Part shown: piece after piece, positions 1 to 8,066 of the stretch
Position numbering within the stretch: the first letter of the stretch is position 1
How the letters are laid out: each line of letters starts with the position of its first letter
Source of the DNA: Bacteroides salyersiae WAL 10018 = DSM 18765 = JCM 12988
GTDB lineage: Bacteria > Bacteroidota > Bacteroidia > Bacteroidales > Bacteroidaceae
Length of the DNA stretch: 64,000 nucleotides
Reading direction: 5' to 3'
Assembly (NCBI RefSeq): GCF_000381365.1
Contig: NZ_KB905466.1
Span: 370,744 to 434,743 of the forward strand
Made by a program: the position numbers and the translations under genes
Notes under the pieces: generated by a model
The model's input: only the letters and a program-made list of their open reading frames with translations
Database searches by the model: none
Told to the model about the DNA's origin: nothing

Positions 1-4
1 AGAA

Positions 5-1129
5 TCAAAGCACCCCTTTGCTGGATGGTAATTCAAAGTGATAGATATCCCGCTTCAGCGCCATCTTCCATGCACGGGCTAATGCTTTGAAGATGCCTTC
101 AATTTTATGATGCTCATTCTGTCCTTCCGCTTTTATATTCAAATTCATTTTTGCGGCATCGCTCAACGATTTGAAAAAGTGCAAAAACATTTCCGTAGGC
201 ATCTCTCCTATTTTCTCACGTTTGAATTCTGCATCCCATACTAACCAGGGACGCCCACCGAAGTCAAGGCACACCTGACAAAGACAATCATCCATAGGGA
301 GAGCGTAACCGTATCGCTCAATCCCCCGCTTACTCCCCAAAGCCTGATAAATGCATTCGCCTAAAGCAATAGCAGTATCTTCAATGGTATGATGTTCGTC
401 CACTTCAAGATCGCCTTTCACTTTGATAGTCAGATCCATTCCGGAATGCTTTCCTATCTGTTCGAGCATATGATCAAAAAAGCCAAGCCCTGTAGAAATA
501 TCACAGACCCCATTGCCATCGAGATTTAAAGCAACAAAAATATCGGTTTCTTTCGTTGTACGTTTCACTTCCGCTTTACGTTCACCGGCAAAAAGATATT
601 CGGCAATCTTATCCCAATCGGTAGTAGCTAAAGCACAAACCGATTCAAGACCTTTTTCTTCCAACAGTTCGGTAGAGTCTTGCAGATAGATGGCCCGGCA
701 ACCTAAATTTTTAGCCAGTTCTACATCCGTAGGACGATCACCGATAACAAAACTACCCGCCAGATCATAGTCCGGGTGATCGATATATTTCGTCAACATT
801 CCGGTACGGGGTTTACGGGTCGGTGCATTATCTTCGGGAAAGCTGCGGTCTATCAGGATCTCATCGAATGTTATTCCTTCACCGGCCAACGTCTTTAACA
901 TAAGATTATGTGCCGGCCAGAAAGTTTCCTCTGGAAAAGAATCTGTTCCCAATCCGTCCTGATTAGTGACCATTACAAACTCGAAGTCAAGCTTACTACG
1001 GATAAAACCTAAATTACGAAACACCTTCGGATAGAACTCCAATTTTTCCAATGAATCGAGTTGGTAATCCACAGGTGGTTCTATAACCAAAGTGCCATCC
1101 CGGTCGATAAACAATATTTTCTTCTTCAT
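5..1129 (-). CDS. hisB: Bifunctional histidinol-phosphatase / imidazoleglycerol-phosphate dehydratase
   Basis: The protein carries out two steps of histidine synthesis: IGP dehydration and histidinol-phosphate dephosphorylation. Residues 1-170 form a HAD phosphatase with the nucleophile motif D9xD11GT and a GDRxxD motif at 130-135. Residues ~188-374 form the IGPD domain with FFDHMLEQ (217-224) and the two metal-binding repeats DEHHTIED (244-251) and NEHHKIEG (338-345). At 374 aa it has the length of fused HisB proteins. The HAD domain lacks the Cys-rich zinc loop seen in E. coli HisB; the matching stretch, [18 protein letters not shown] (93-110), has no Cys. It is the last gene of the minus-strand hisG-D-C-B series inside this window, with 128 bp of repeat-derived spacer after hisC. 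The stop codon lies 5 bases from the window edge, so the full gene is present. Confidence 0.96.
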   Translation of the reverse strand: MKKKILFIDRDGTLVIEPPVDYQLDSLEKLEFYPKVFRNLGFIRSKLDFEFVMVTNQDGLGTDSFPEETFWPAHNLMLKTLAGEGITFDEILIDRSFPEDNAPTRKPRTGMLTKYIDHPDYDLAGSFVIGDRPTDVELAKNLGCRAIYLQDSTELLEEKGLESVCALATTDWDKIAEYLFAGERKAEVKRTTKETDIFVALNLDGNGVCDISTGLGFFDHMLEQIGKHSGMDLTIKVKGDLEVDEHHTIEDTAIALGECIYQALGSKRGIERYGYALPMDDCLCQVCLDFGGRPWLVWDAEFKREKIGEMPTEMFLHFFKSLSDAAKMNLNIKAEGQNEHHKIEGIFKALARAWKMALKRDIYHFELPSSKGVL

Positions 1130-1151
1130 GATTAATAATTATTTAGAAATG

Positions 1152-1297
1152 GGGGCCTCTCCCCAACCCTCTCCGTAGGAGAGGGAGTACAAATACTCCT
1201 GTTTATAATTAGATACAAAACCAACACTCTTGTTTATTAATTAGTTACAAAACTAACTTAGCTCCCTCTCCTACGGAGAGGGCTGGGGAGAGGCCCC
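1152..1297. repeat. Inverted-repeat cassette between hisC and hisB
   Basis: Two 36-bp arms, 1152-1187 and 1262-1297, are reverse complements with one mismatch. Each arm also contains its own hairpin (CCCTCTCC-GTA-GGAGAGGG). Between the arms lies an imperfect direct repeat of about 32 bp starting near 1194 and 1226. The right arm is inside the hisC reading frame and encodes its last ~13 residues. It looks like a small dispersed Bacteroides intergenic repeat that inserted at the end of hisC. No ORF is present inside it. Confidence 0.8.
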
Positions 1298-2328
1298 ATT
1301 CTTTTCAACGCTTCCAACAATTTGTCGTTCTCCATACGCGTACCAACAGTTACACGAAGGCAATTACAGCAAAGCGAGATATTATGGCGATTACGGACAA
1401 TGATTCCCTCGCCTACCAGATAATTGTAAATTTTTACAGCATCCGTCACGCGTGCCAAGAAAAAGTTGGCATCCGAAGGAAACACTTTTAAGACACAAGG
1501 CAAGCCGGTAAAAGCGTCTTCCAAATACTCCCGTTCCTCCTTCAACATTTTCACCCAACGTTCTATCTCATCGTGTTTATGCAACATCTGCATCCCCTGT
1601 TTCTGGGTCAAGTCATTCACGTTATACGGATACTTGATTTTATTCAGGATATTAATAATATCGACGGAAGCAAAAGCCATCCCCAAACGGATAGCTGCAC
1701 ATCCCCATGCTTTGGAGAAAGTCTGGAGCACCACCAAGTTAGGATATTCCTTCAGATTGGCAAGGAAAGAAGGAGCCTCAGAGAAATCATTATAAGCCTC
1801 GTCAAGAACTACCAACCCTTCAAAGTGGTTCAAAACCTTTTCGATCTCCGTACGCAGCAAATCATTGCCTGTCGGATTATTAGGAGAACAGAGAAAAATC
1901 AATTTGGTATGTTCATCGGTTGCTGCCAGCAATTTATCGGCAGAGAATTGAAAATCCTCATCAAGCAGAACTTTCCGGTACTCCACATTATTCACATCTG
2001 CACAAACCTGATACATGCCATAAGTGGGATCGATAGCTACCACATTGTCTTCACCCGGTTCACAGAAAGCACGAAAAACAAGATCGATAGCCTCATCACT
2101 GCCATTTCCCAAAAAGATATGTTCGGAATCGACTTTTTTGATCCTGGCCAGCTCTTTTTTCAAATCACACTGCAACGGATCGGGATACCGGTTGTGTGGA
2201 AGATTATACGGATTCTCATTAGCGTCCAGAAATACGGAAGCAGCAGCCCCCTTATATTCATCCCGTGCCGAAGAATAAGGCTTCAGCTTCCAAATATTGG
2301 TGCGGGTTAGTTCTTGCAAGGTTTTCAT
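1258..2328 (-). CDS. hisC: Histidinol-phosphate aminotransferase
   Basis: A PLP-dependent class I/II aminotransferase converting imidazole-acetol phosphate and glutamate to histidinol phosphate. Motifs present are SPNNPTG (148-154), DEAY (176-179) and the Schiff-base lysine K206 in QTFSKAWG. It starts 8 bp after the hisD stop, so the genes are co-transcribed and probably translationally linked. The last residues ([13 protein letters not shown]) are encoded by the right arm of an inverted repeat (1262-1297). The native C-terminus was therefore replaced or extended by repeat insertion, and the stop lies just beyond the arm. The enzyme core is complete at 356 aa. Confidence 0.96.
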   Translation of the reverse strand: MKTLQELTRTNIWKLKPYSSARDEYKGAAASVFLDANENPYNLPHNRYPDPLQCDLKKELARIKKVDSEHIFLGNGSDEAIDLVFRAFCEPGEDNVVAIDPTYGMYQVCADVNNVEYRKVLLDEDFQFSADKLLAATDEHTKLIFLCSPNNPTGNDLLRTEIEKVLNHFEGLVVLDEAYNDFSEAPSFLANLKEYPNLVVLQTFSKAWGCAAIRLGMAFASVDIINILNKIKYPYNVNDLTQKQGMQMLHKHDEIERWVKMLKEEREYLEDAFTGLPCVLKVFPSDANFFLARVTDAVKIYNYLVGEGIIVRNRHNISLCCNCLRVTVGTRMENDKLLEALKRMGPLPSPLRRRGS

Positions 2329-2336
2329 GTGAATGT

Positions 2337-3629
2337 TTATGATTTATGATTAATATTTCTCAGACGGACGGTTACGGCATTCTTATGAGCATCCAACTGC
2401 TCATTGGCAGCCATCGTTTCGATAGCCGGACCGATAGCTTTCATACCATCAGAACAAATTTCCTGAAAAGTGATCTTACGGATAAAACTATCCAGACTTA
2501 CACCGCTATATGCCTTTGCATAACCATTAGTAGGCAGCGTGTGATTGGTTCCTGATGCATAATCCCCTGCGCTCTCCGGAGAGAACGATCCTAAAAAGAC
2601 AGAACCGGCATTCACTACGCGTTCCGCCACTTCCATATAGTCTGATGTCTCTACGATTAAATGCTCCGGAGCATATTCATTGGTCAGCTCTACCGCTTCA
2701 TCCATGTCATTGACCAGAATCAATTTACTGTTAGCAAGTGACTTCTCTGCGATTTCACGACGAGGCAATTCGGCCAATTGCCTTTCCACTTCCTCCACTA
2801 CGGCAGCCTGCAGTCGCTCAGAAGTCGTAATCAATATTGCCTGGCTATCAACTCCATGTTCTGCCTGCGAAAGTAGATCCGCAGCCACAAATACCGGATT
2901 TGCCGAATCATCAGCCAGCACCTCTACTTCCGAAGGCCCGGCAGGCATATCGATAGCGACATCACGCAGGCTGACCAACTGTTTGGCAGCAGTCACATAC
3001 TGATTTCCCGGTCCGAAAATCTTATAAACTTTCGGTATACTTTCCGTTCCATAGGCCATAGCTGCAATAGCCTGCACACCACCGGCTTTGAATATTCTAT
3101 CCACTCCCGCCAACCGTGCAGCAAAAAGGATAGCCGGATGTATTTTTCCTTTGCTATCGGGAGGTGTACAAAGAATAATGTCTTTGCAACCGGCAATCTT
3201 AGCCGGAACTGCCAGCATCAATACGGTAGAAAACAAAGGAGCCGTTCCTCCCGGAATATACAATCCCACTTTCTCAATACCTACCGCCTTTTGCCAACAA
3301 GTCACGCCCGGCATTGTCTCTACTTTCTTACCTACGAACTTTTGTGCCGCATGAAAACGTTCAATATTCTGCTTTGCCAAAGAGATGGCGGCTTTCAATT
3401 CTTCACTAACCAAAGCCACCCCTTCTTCCAATTCTTCATTCGTCACCGCAAGTGATGTCAACTCCGCCTTATCGAAAGTGGCTTCATACTCTATCACCGC
3501 CTTATCGCCCTCTGTCCGCACGCGGTCGATAATGCCACGTACAGTATCAAACAGACTTTCCGTATTGAGCGCGGGACGTCTCAACATCTCCGCCCACTTC
3601 TCTTTTGAAGGATATTTTATTACTTTCAT
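2337..3629 (-). CDS. hisD: Histidinol dehydrogenase
   Basis: Zinc- and NAD-dependent enzyme oxidising histidinol to histidine in two steps. The 430-aa length is normal. Visible family motifs include [11 protein letters not shown] (206-216), PAGPSEV (229-235), the QAEHG zinc-ligand segment (Q255, H258), the catalytic pair E322-H323 in PEHL, and [13 protein letters not shown] (355-367) containing a further zinc ligand (D356). It is followed by hisC after 8 bp. A ~550-bp repeat-filled gap separates it from hisG upstream, so transcripts from the his promoter must cross a long inverted repeat to reach hisD. Confidence 0.97.
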   Translation of the reverse strand: MKVIKYPSKEKWAEMLRRPALNTESLFDTVRGIIDRVRTEGDKAVIEYEATFDKAELTSLAVTNEELEEGVALVSEELKAAISLAKQNIERFHAAQKFVGKKVETMPGVTCWQKAVGIEKVGLYIPGGTAPLFSTVLMLAVPAKIAGCKDIILCTPPDSKGKIHPAILFAARLAGVDRIFKAGGVQAIAAMAYGTESIPKVYKIFGPGNQYVTAAKQLVSLRDVAIDMPAGPSEVEVLADDSANPVFVAADLLSQAEHGVDSQAILITTSERLQAAVVEEVERQLAELPRREIAEKSLANSKLILVNDMDEAVELTNEYAPEHLIVETSDYMEVAERVVNAGSVFLGSFSPESAGDYASGTNHTLPTNGYAKAYSGVSLDSFIRKITFQEICSDGMKAIGPAIETMAANEQLDAHKNAVTVRLRNINHKS

Positions 3630-3646
3630 CTTATTATTATATTATT

Positions 3647-4181
3647 CTTTCTTTTGTCTTGATACAAAAGAAAGAACCAAAGAAAAAATCAAGGCTGCAT
3701 TTCCTACGCTACTGCACTGCGGTAAAAAGCTAAAGGGGCTCGAACTCGCTACGCTCAGACAATCGCCCCTTCTTACGCTTTTTACCTACGTTCCGTTTGA
3801 CGCTACGGAAATGAGGCCGGGGGAACCATTCGGATGGAAATAGGATGTATATGCATATCTTACAAAGACATTTCGAAATACTATTCATATTCCTACTAAT
3901 CCATACTCTGATTAATTCACACATTTTCTCAACTCATTCCTATTTTTCCATAATCAAGAATACTTTTCCATTCTTCCGACCATAGTTCGGGAATTTCCGT
4001 AGGGGCCTCATTTTCTCTCCGTCAAGCGAACGCCCGCAGTGGAGCGTCAGAAAGGGGCGATTGTCTGAGCGAAGCGAGTTCGAGCCCCTTTAGCGAAACG
4101 GAGGAAGTGAGTAGGAGAGAAAATGCAGCCTTGATTTTTTCTTTTGGTATCTTTTCTTTTGTATCAAGACAAAAGAAAAGT
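3647..4181. repeat. MITE-like long inverted repeat between hisG and hisD
   Basis: The ends at ~3647-3702 and ~4121-4181 are imperfect inverted repeats of about 55-60 bp, rich in A/T and ending in the shared block AATCAAGGCTGCATTT. A second inner pair (3730-3772 and 4049-4094) carries GGGGCTCGAACTCGCT and its complement, with AGACAATCGCCCC. The centre holds no convincing coding region. The size (~535 bp), terminal dyads and absence of a transposase fit a non-autonomous miniature element. It separates hisG from the remainder of the operon. I recall similar sequences being dispersed in Bacteroides genomes, but could not verify it here. Confidence 0.75.
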
Positions 4182-4184
4182 ACA

Positions 4185-5042
4185 TCACAATATCATTTTC
4201 TCTATCGGCAACACCAATATCCCCTCAGCCCCCAGTGCCTTCAGTTTTCCGATGATCTCCCAAAAACGTTTCTCGTCGAGCACCGTATGTACCGAGCACC
4301 AACCTTCTTGTGCCAACGGCATTACTGTCGGACTTTTCATTCCCGGAAGCACCGCCACGATCTCCTCCAATTTATCTTTCGGGGCATTCATCAATACATA
4401 TTTCTTATCTTCCGCCGTTTTCACAGCATTCATACGGAACAACAGCTCGTTCAGAATTTCCTTTTTCTCATCGCACATATTCTTATTACCGATCAACAGC
4501 GCTTCCGACTTCATCACCACTTCCACCTCTTTCAAGCGATTGCTGACCAAAGTAGAACCGGAACTGACAATATCAAAAATAGCATCAGCCAACCCGATAC
4601 CCGGAGCCACCTCTACCGAACCGGTAATGACATGTACTTCCGCATTCACCCCTTTCGTTTTCATGTAATTCTCCAGAATCACAGGATAAGAGGTTGCAAT
4701 CTTCTTGCCATTAAACCATTCCACACCGGGATAATCGACATCCTTCGGCATTGCCAGCGACAAACGGCATTTACTGAATCCGAGACGTTTGATGACTTCT
4801 GCGTCTTCCCCTTTTTCAACAAACTCATTCTCTCCCACAATTCCCAAATCAGCCACACCGGTAGCTACCGACTGAGGAATATCGTCATCCCTCAAGAACA
4901 ACACTTCTACGGGAAAATTAGACGACTGTACCAACAACGTACGTTTAGTCGTACTCAATTTAATGTCTGATTCTTCCAAAAGTGCCATCGTTTCTTCAAA
5001 CAAACGCCCTTTGGCCTGTACTGCGATTCTTAATAAACACAT
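4185..5042 (-). CDS. hisG: ATP phosphoribosyltransferase (long form)
   Basis: First enzyme of histidine synthesis, joining ATP and PRPP. At 285 aa it is the long, homohexameric form with a C-terminal ACT-like regulatory domain (~210-285), so feedback inhibition by histidine is expected. GVADLGIVGENE lies in the N-terminal lobe, and the PRPP loop reads ADAIFDIVSSGSTL. It is the first structural gene of the operon. Its start is about 60 nt downstream of an attenuator hairpin, itself preceded by a five-His leader peptide. Separate controls thus act at transcription elongation (seen in sequence) and enzyme activity (family knowledge). Confidence 0.97.
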   Translation of the reverse strand: MCLLRIAVQAKGRLFEETMALLEESDIKLSTTKRTLLVQSSNFPVEVLFLRDDDIPQSVATGVADLGIVGENEFVEKGEDAEVIKRLGFSKCRLSLAMPKDVDYPGVEWFNGKKIATSYPVILENYMKTKGVNAEVHVITGSVEVAPGIGLADAIFDIVSSGSTLVSNRLKEVEVVMKSEALLIGNKNMCDEKKEILNELLFRMNAVKTAEDKKYVLMNAPKDKLEEIVAVLPGMKSPTVMPLAQEGWCSVHTVLDEKRFWEIIGKLKALGAEGILVLPIEKMIL

Positions 5043-5100
5043 AATTTCATTTACTATTTAACGATTACTATTCACGATTGAAAAGAACTTCTATTTACGA

Positions 5101-5134
5101 TAATAAAAAAAGGCTTACCTCACCGGCAAGCCTC
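5101..5134 (-). terminator. his attenuator terminator
   Basis: On the minus strand AGGCTTGCC-GGTGA-GGTAAGCCT forms a strong stem (5111-5133) followed by seven T residues (5104-5110). It lies between the His-rich leader ORF and hisG, as expected for an intrinsic terminator that is formed or avoided depending on ribosome stalling at the His codons. Confidence 0.88.
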
Positions 5135-5178
5135 GTTTTCTATATCATATATACACAATATCATACACGCCCACCGAG

Positions 5179-5226
5179 TTATTCGATCGAAAAATGATGA
5201 TGATGATGTGTAGTTGTATATTTCAT
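5179..5226 (-). CDS. hisL: Histidine operon leader peptide
   Basis: A 15-codon ORF encodes MKYTTTHHHHHFSIE with five consecutive CAT codons, followed by TAA. It sits 20 nt after the -7 box of a Bacteroides promoter, 45 nt before the terminator hairpin and 137 nt before hisG. This is the layout of a transcription-attenuation leader: low His-tRNA stalls the ribosome on the CAT run and should favour an antiterminator fold. It is far too short for ORF callers. The antiterminator pairing was not worked out with certainty. Confidence 0.9.
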   Translation of the reverse strand: MKYTTTHHHHHFSIE

Positions 5227-5246
5227 ATTTTCATTCTTTACAGCGA

Positions 5247-5278
5247 CAAAAGTATAGCATTCCATTCAAACCACCAAA
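5247..5278 (-). promoter_or_regulatory. his operon promoter
   Basis: Read on the minus strand, a -33 TTTG (5275-5278) and a -7 TACTTTTG (5247-5254) are separated by 20 bp, matching the Bacteroides TTTG/TAnnTTTG consensus. Transcription would start about 10-15 nt before the leader peptide ATG. Confidence 0.75.
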
Positions 5279-5307
5279 CATTTATCACAAAAAGTTCGAT
5301 TTTAATT

Positions 5308-5799
5308 TCAAATTAAAGGAAGAATCTCTTCCGGTTCTACATCGCACGCCAAAAAGTGCATCTCGTTTTTCGACTTCTCCTGAGAGAACGTGAAATACGT
5401 ACAAAGCGCTTCCGTACAAAGCTCACCGGCTTCATTGTAAAGTTTTGCATCTACCAAAACAATGTTGCGCTTTATCTCACGAATAGAGGCCCGCAATACC
5501 ACATGGGAGTCTTTTGTACTGATCGACTTGCGATAGCGTGTCTCCATTTTAGAAGTCACCCCGGTAGTTTGCAGTTTCCGAAGAATCACCCAAGCGCAAA
5601 TCTCATCCAATAATACCGACTGGATACCTCCATGCAGCGTATCTATCCAGCCCTGATATTCCGGACGTGGCTTCCAAATACTTACTACCTCATCTCCATC
5701 TTCATAAAATTCCATCTTAACACCTGCTTCATTGTTAGGAGCACAACCGAAGCAATTATAACCTTCCAAACCCTTCCACGGGTTGATAATCTTTTTCAT
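5308..5799 (-). CDS. PaaI-family hot-dog thioesterase
   Basis: A 163-aa single hot-dog domain protein, probably hydrolysing an acyl-CoA or related thioester in the cytoplasm. The HGG motif at H56 (DTLHGGIQSVLLDE, 53-66) marks the 4HBT/PaaI family and supplies catalytic residues. An N-terminal CFGCAPNNEAG (16-26) is common in this Bacteroidales subgroup. It is divergent in function from its his neighbours and has its own unit. The substrate cannot be told from sequence. Confidence 0.8.
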   Translation of the reverse strand: MKKIINPWKGLEGYNCFGCAPNNEAGVKMEFYEDGDEVVSIWKPRPEYQGWIDTLHGGIQSVLLDEICAWVILRKLQTTGVTSKMETRYRKSISTKDSHVVLRASIREIKRNIVLVDAKLYNEAGELCTEALCTYFTFSQEKSKNEMHFLACDVEPEEILPLI

Positions 5800-5811
5800 A
5801 TCCCTGTTTTT

Positions 5812-6336
5812 TTATTTATAATATACATATTCACGTTCTTCATACAGCACCGGAACGTCGTTTATGAACTTCACCCTTGTCTTCCAATTGCCATATTCAT
5901 CATTATAATTGTATCTTTCAGAACGATATTCCGGTCAGCATCCAATACCGTCTTACCATCTACCCGTCCCTGTTCGTCATAACTGTACCGATAAATCCGC
6001 TTAATTCCTTGTTGTTTTACCGAAGCGGTCATCTCTTCTCTTATCCGGTTGTTTTTATCATAATACATAGATCAGTTTTGTTTTGGCACTACCGTCCGGA
6101 TTTAATAAATTCTCCACCGATATTCGTCCTTGTTTATCGTATCGGGCAAAGTAAATCTGATCGACAATAACACCGGGAGTCCATGCCGTATCTTTCCGGA
6201 CCGCTTTATGCACAAAGGTACGGGTAGATTTAAAAAGAGGTACTTCTTGTTGCACTTGTGCAAAAGAAGGCATCCCCAAAAGTAGAAGAAACAAGAGGAG
6301 AAAGGCCCTCTTACATGAGCATATTTGATTTTTCAT
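5812..6336 (-). pseudogene. Frameshifted secreted YD-like protein
   Basis: Three successive frames together give one plausible protein. 6336-~6066 encodes a signal peptide (MKNQICSCKRAFLLLFLLLL...SFAQ) and ends KTKLIY. A +1 shift leads into YYDKNNRIREE to ~VLKD. A second shift near 5910 leads into NYNDEYGNWKTRVKF...EREYVYYK and a stop at 5812-5814. The DEQGR and DEYGNW segments are typical of small YD-repeat-like Bacteroides proteins. Two frameshifts suggest decay; sequencing error is possible. Related YD-like wording occurs in the protein at 33150-33788. Confidence 0.7.
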
Positions 6337-6442
6337 ATTGCATCATTTATATAAAGTCCGCCACTCAAAACGGCATTGAAGAGTCACAAATATAAACGAT
6401 TATCTTGAAAACAGTACTATCGTCCGTATTAAAAGTATATTA

Positions 6443-7096
6443 TCAGAATGTAAAACTACACTCCACGCCTACAATATGCTTCTTTTTATCCGGCTCATAC
6501 TGATAGCAATAAAACACATCCAGTGACCATCTGTCAGTAATATCAATCTCCACACCGGGCCTATAGCGCATGCGTGCCACATCCCAAAAGGCAGCATCCC
6601 CAATTGCCTGATACAGTTCGATAGAAAAATAAGGAGAAACGATCCCTCTTTGCGGACTATAGCCTGCTTTCAGCCTTGAGCGCAAACGACTTTCAACGTT
6701 CCCATTGGAAAAAGTCTGTTGAAAACGCTCGCGAAGTGAAAAATTGAAATGTTGCCATTTTACACTTCCTGTTGCTCCTACACGATATCGATGTCTGAAT
6801 TTCCATCCTTCATTTCCTCTGTCCCGATGATGAATTTCATAACCGGCTTCTGCTTTCAAAAAAGAGAATATCTGATAGTTAGCTTCCGCAGCAAATCCCC
6901 AACGGTCAAATGACTTCATAGAATCTTTTGTACGCAATTCGAACTTTCCGGCTACCGTAAGTCCGGACACAGGGCGATGAGCGATTTTCAGACTCGTCCA
7001 GGTAGTAAAATCATCTTGTGCATGCAATTCTCCGAAGATACAACACAATAGAAATATGATCCAACTTCCTTTTTTTGCTATTTTCTTATTCACCAT
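6443..7096 (-). CDS. DUF2490 outer-membrane beta-barrel protein
   Basis: A 217-aa exported protein: a signal peptide (KKGSWIIFLLCCIFGELHAQ) is followed by alternating amphipathic strands rich in Tyr, Arg and Phe, ending in the C-terminal aromatic VGVECSFTF expected for outer-membrane barrels. The repeated pattern (RHRYRVGATGS, FNFSLRERFQQTF, LRSRLKAGYS, RYRPGVEIDITDRWSLDVFYCYQYEPDKKKH) matches the DUF2490 family of about 10 strands. Role unknown. It is transcribed alone on the minus strand and faces the pirin gene divergently. Confidence 0.75.
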   Translation of the reverse strand: MVNKKIAKKGSWIIFLLCCIFGELHAQDDFTTWTSLKIAHRPVSGLTVAGKFELRTKDSMKSFDRWGFAAEANYQIFSFLKAEAGYEIHHRDRGNEGWKFRHRYRVGATGSVKWQHFNFSLRERFQQTFSNGNVESRLRSRLKAGYSPQRGIVSPYFSIELYQAIGDAAFWDVARMRYRPGVEIDITDRWSLDVFYCYQYEPDKKKHIVGVECSFTF

Positions 7097-7269
7097 CTTA
7101 ATTTATCTTCATAATTATGCAAAGATATGGCAATAATTTTGAAATCATTCTGAAATACATGCGATTAGTTGTCTGTCTTCTCCAAAAGAGAAATCATCAG
7201 TTTACTTGTAAAAACTTTATCCTTACTTTATTTGTTATTAGTATAAACTATTTAAAGAAAGGAATTAAT

Positions 7270-7977
7270 ATGAAAAAAGTAATAGATAAAGCTGCTTCAA
7301 GAGGTTATTTCAACCACGGTTGGTTAAAAACCCACCATACATTCAGTTTCGCTAATTATTATAATCCCGAAAGAATACATTTTGGTGCTTTACGAGTGTT
7401 AAATGACGACAGTGTCGATCCGTCTATGGGATTCGATACTCATCCGCACAAAAATATGGAGGTAATATCCATCCCTCTAAAGGGTTATCTAAGACATGGT
7501 GACAGCGTGCAAAACACTAAAACGATCACCCCGGGAGATATTCAGGTTATGAGTACCGGAAGCGGTATTTTTCATAGTGAATACAACGGAAGCGATAAAG
7601 AACAATTGGAGTTTTTGCAAATCTGGGTATTTCCAAGAGTGGAAAACACCAAACCCGAGTATAATAATTTCGATATACGCCCGCTACTGAAGAAAAACAA
7701 ATTGGCAGTGATCATTTCTCCCAACGGTGAAACTCCGGCATCTATCAAACAAGACGCCTGGTTTTCAATGGGTAGCTTCGATGCCGGACAAACGATTGAT
7801 TACAAAATGCATCAAGAAGGAAACGGAGTATATATGTTTGTCATTGAAGGTGAAATAGAAGTAGACGGCGATCACCTGTCAAAACGTGACGGTATCGGAA
7901 TTTGGGACACCAAAGAATTCCAGATAAAGATTACTAAAGAGACTACTCTTTTATTGATGGAAGTGCCAATGAGATAA
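7270..7977 (+). CDS. Pirin family protein (YhhW-type)
   Basis: A 235-aa bicupin. The N-terminal cupin holds the metal ligands H58 and H60 in FDTHPHKN, H102 and E104 in GSGIFHSEY, matching the YhhW/pirin quercetinase-type site. A second cupin spans ~130-235. The start at 7270 was chosen over an upstream frame start at 7117 because it begins MKKVIDKAASRGYFNHGWLKTHHTFSF, the standard family N-terminus, and follows a purine-rich AAAGAAAGG. The function is probably a metal-dependent dioxygenase or redox sensor. Confidence 0.88.
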   Translation: MKKVIDKAASRGYFNHGWLKTHHTFSFANYYNPERIHFGALRVLNDDSVDPSMGFDTHPHKNMEVISIPLKGYLRHGDSVQNTKTITPGDIQVMSTGSGIFHSEYNGSDKEQLEFLQIWVFPRVENTKPEYNNFDIRPLLKKNKLAVIISPNGETPASIKQDAWFSMGSFDAGQTIDYKMHQEGNGVYMFVIEGEIEVDGDHLSKRDGIGIWDTKEFQIKITKETTLLLMEVPMR

Positions 7978-8066
7978 ATAATGATAGGATAATATGCCAA
8001 TGTGCCAATTGATGCGTAAAACATAGCGCAACAATTGACACATTAACGTATTGGGGTATCGGTCGG

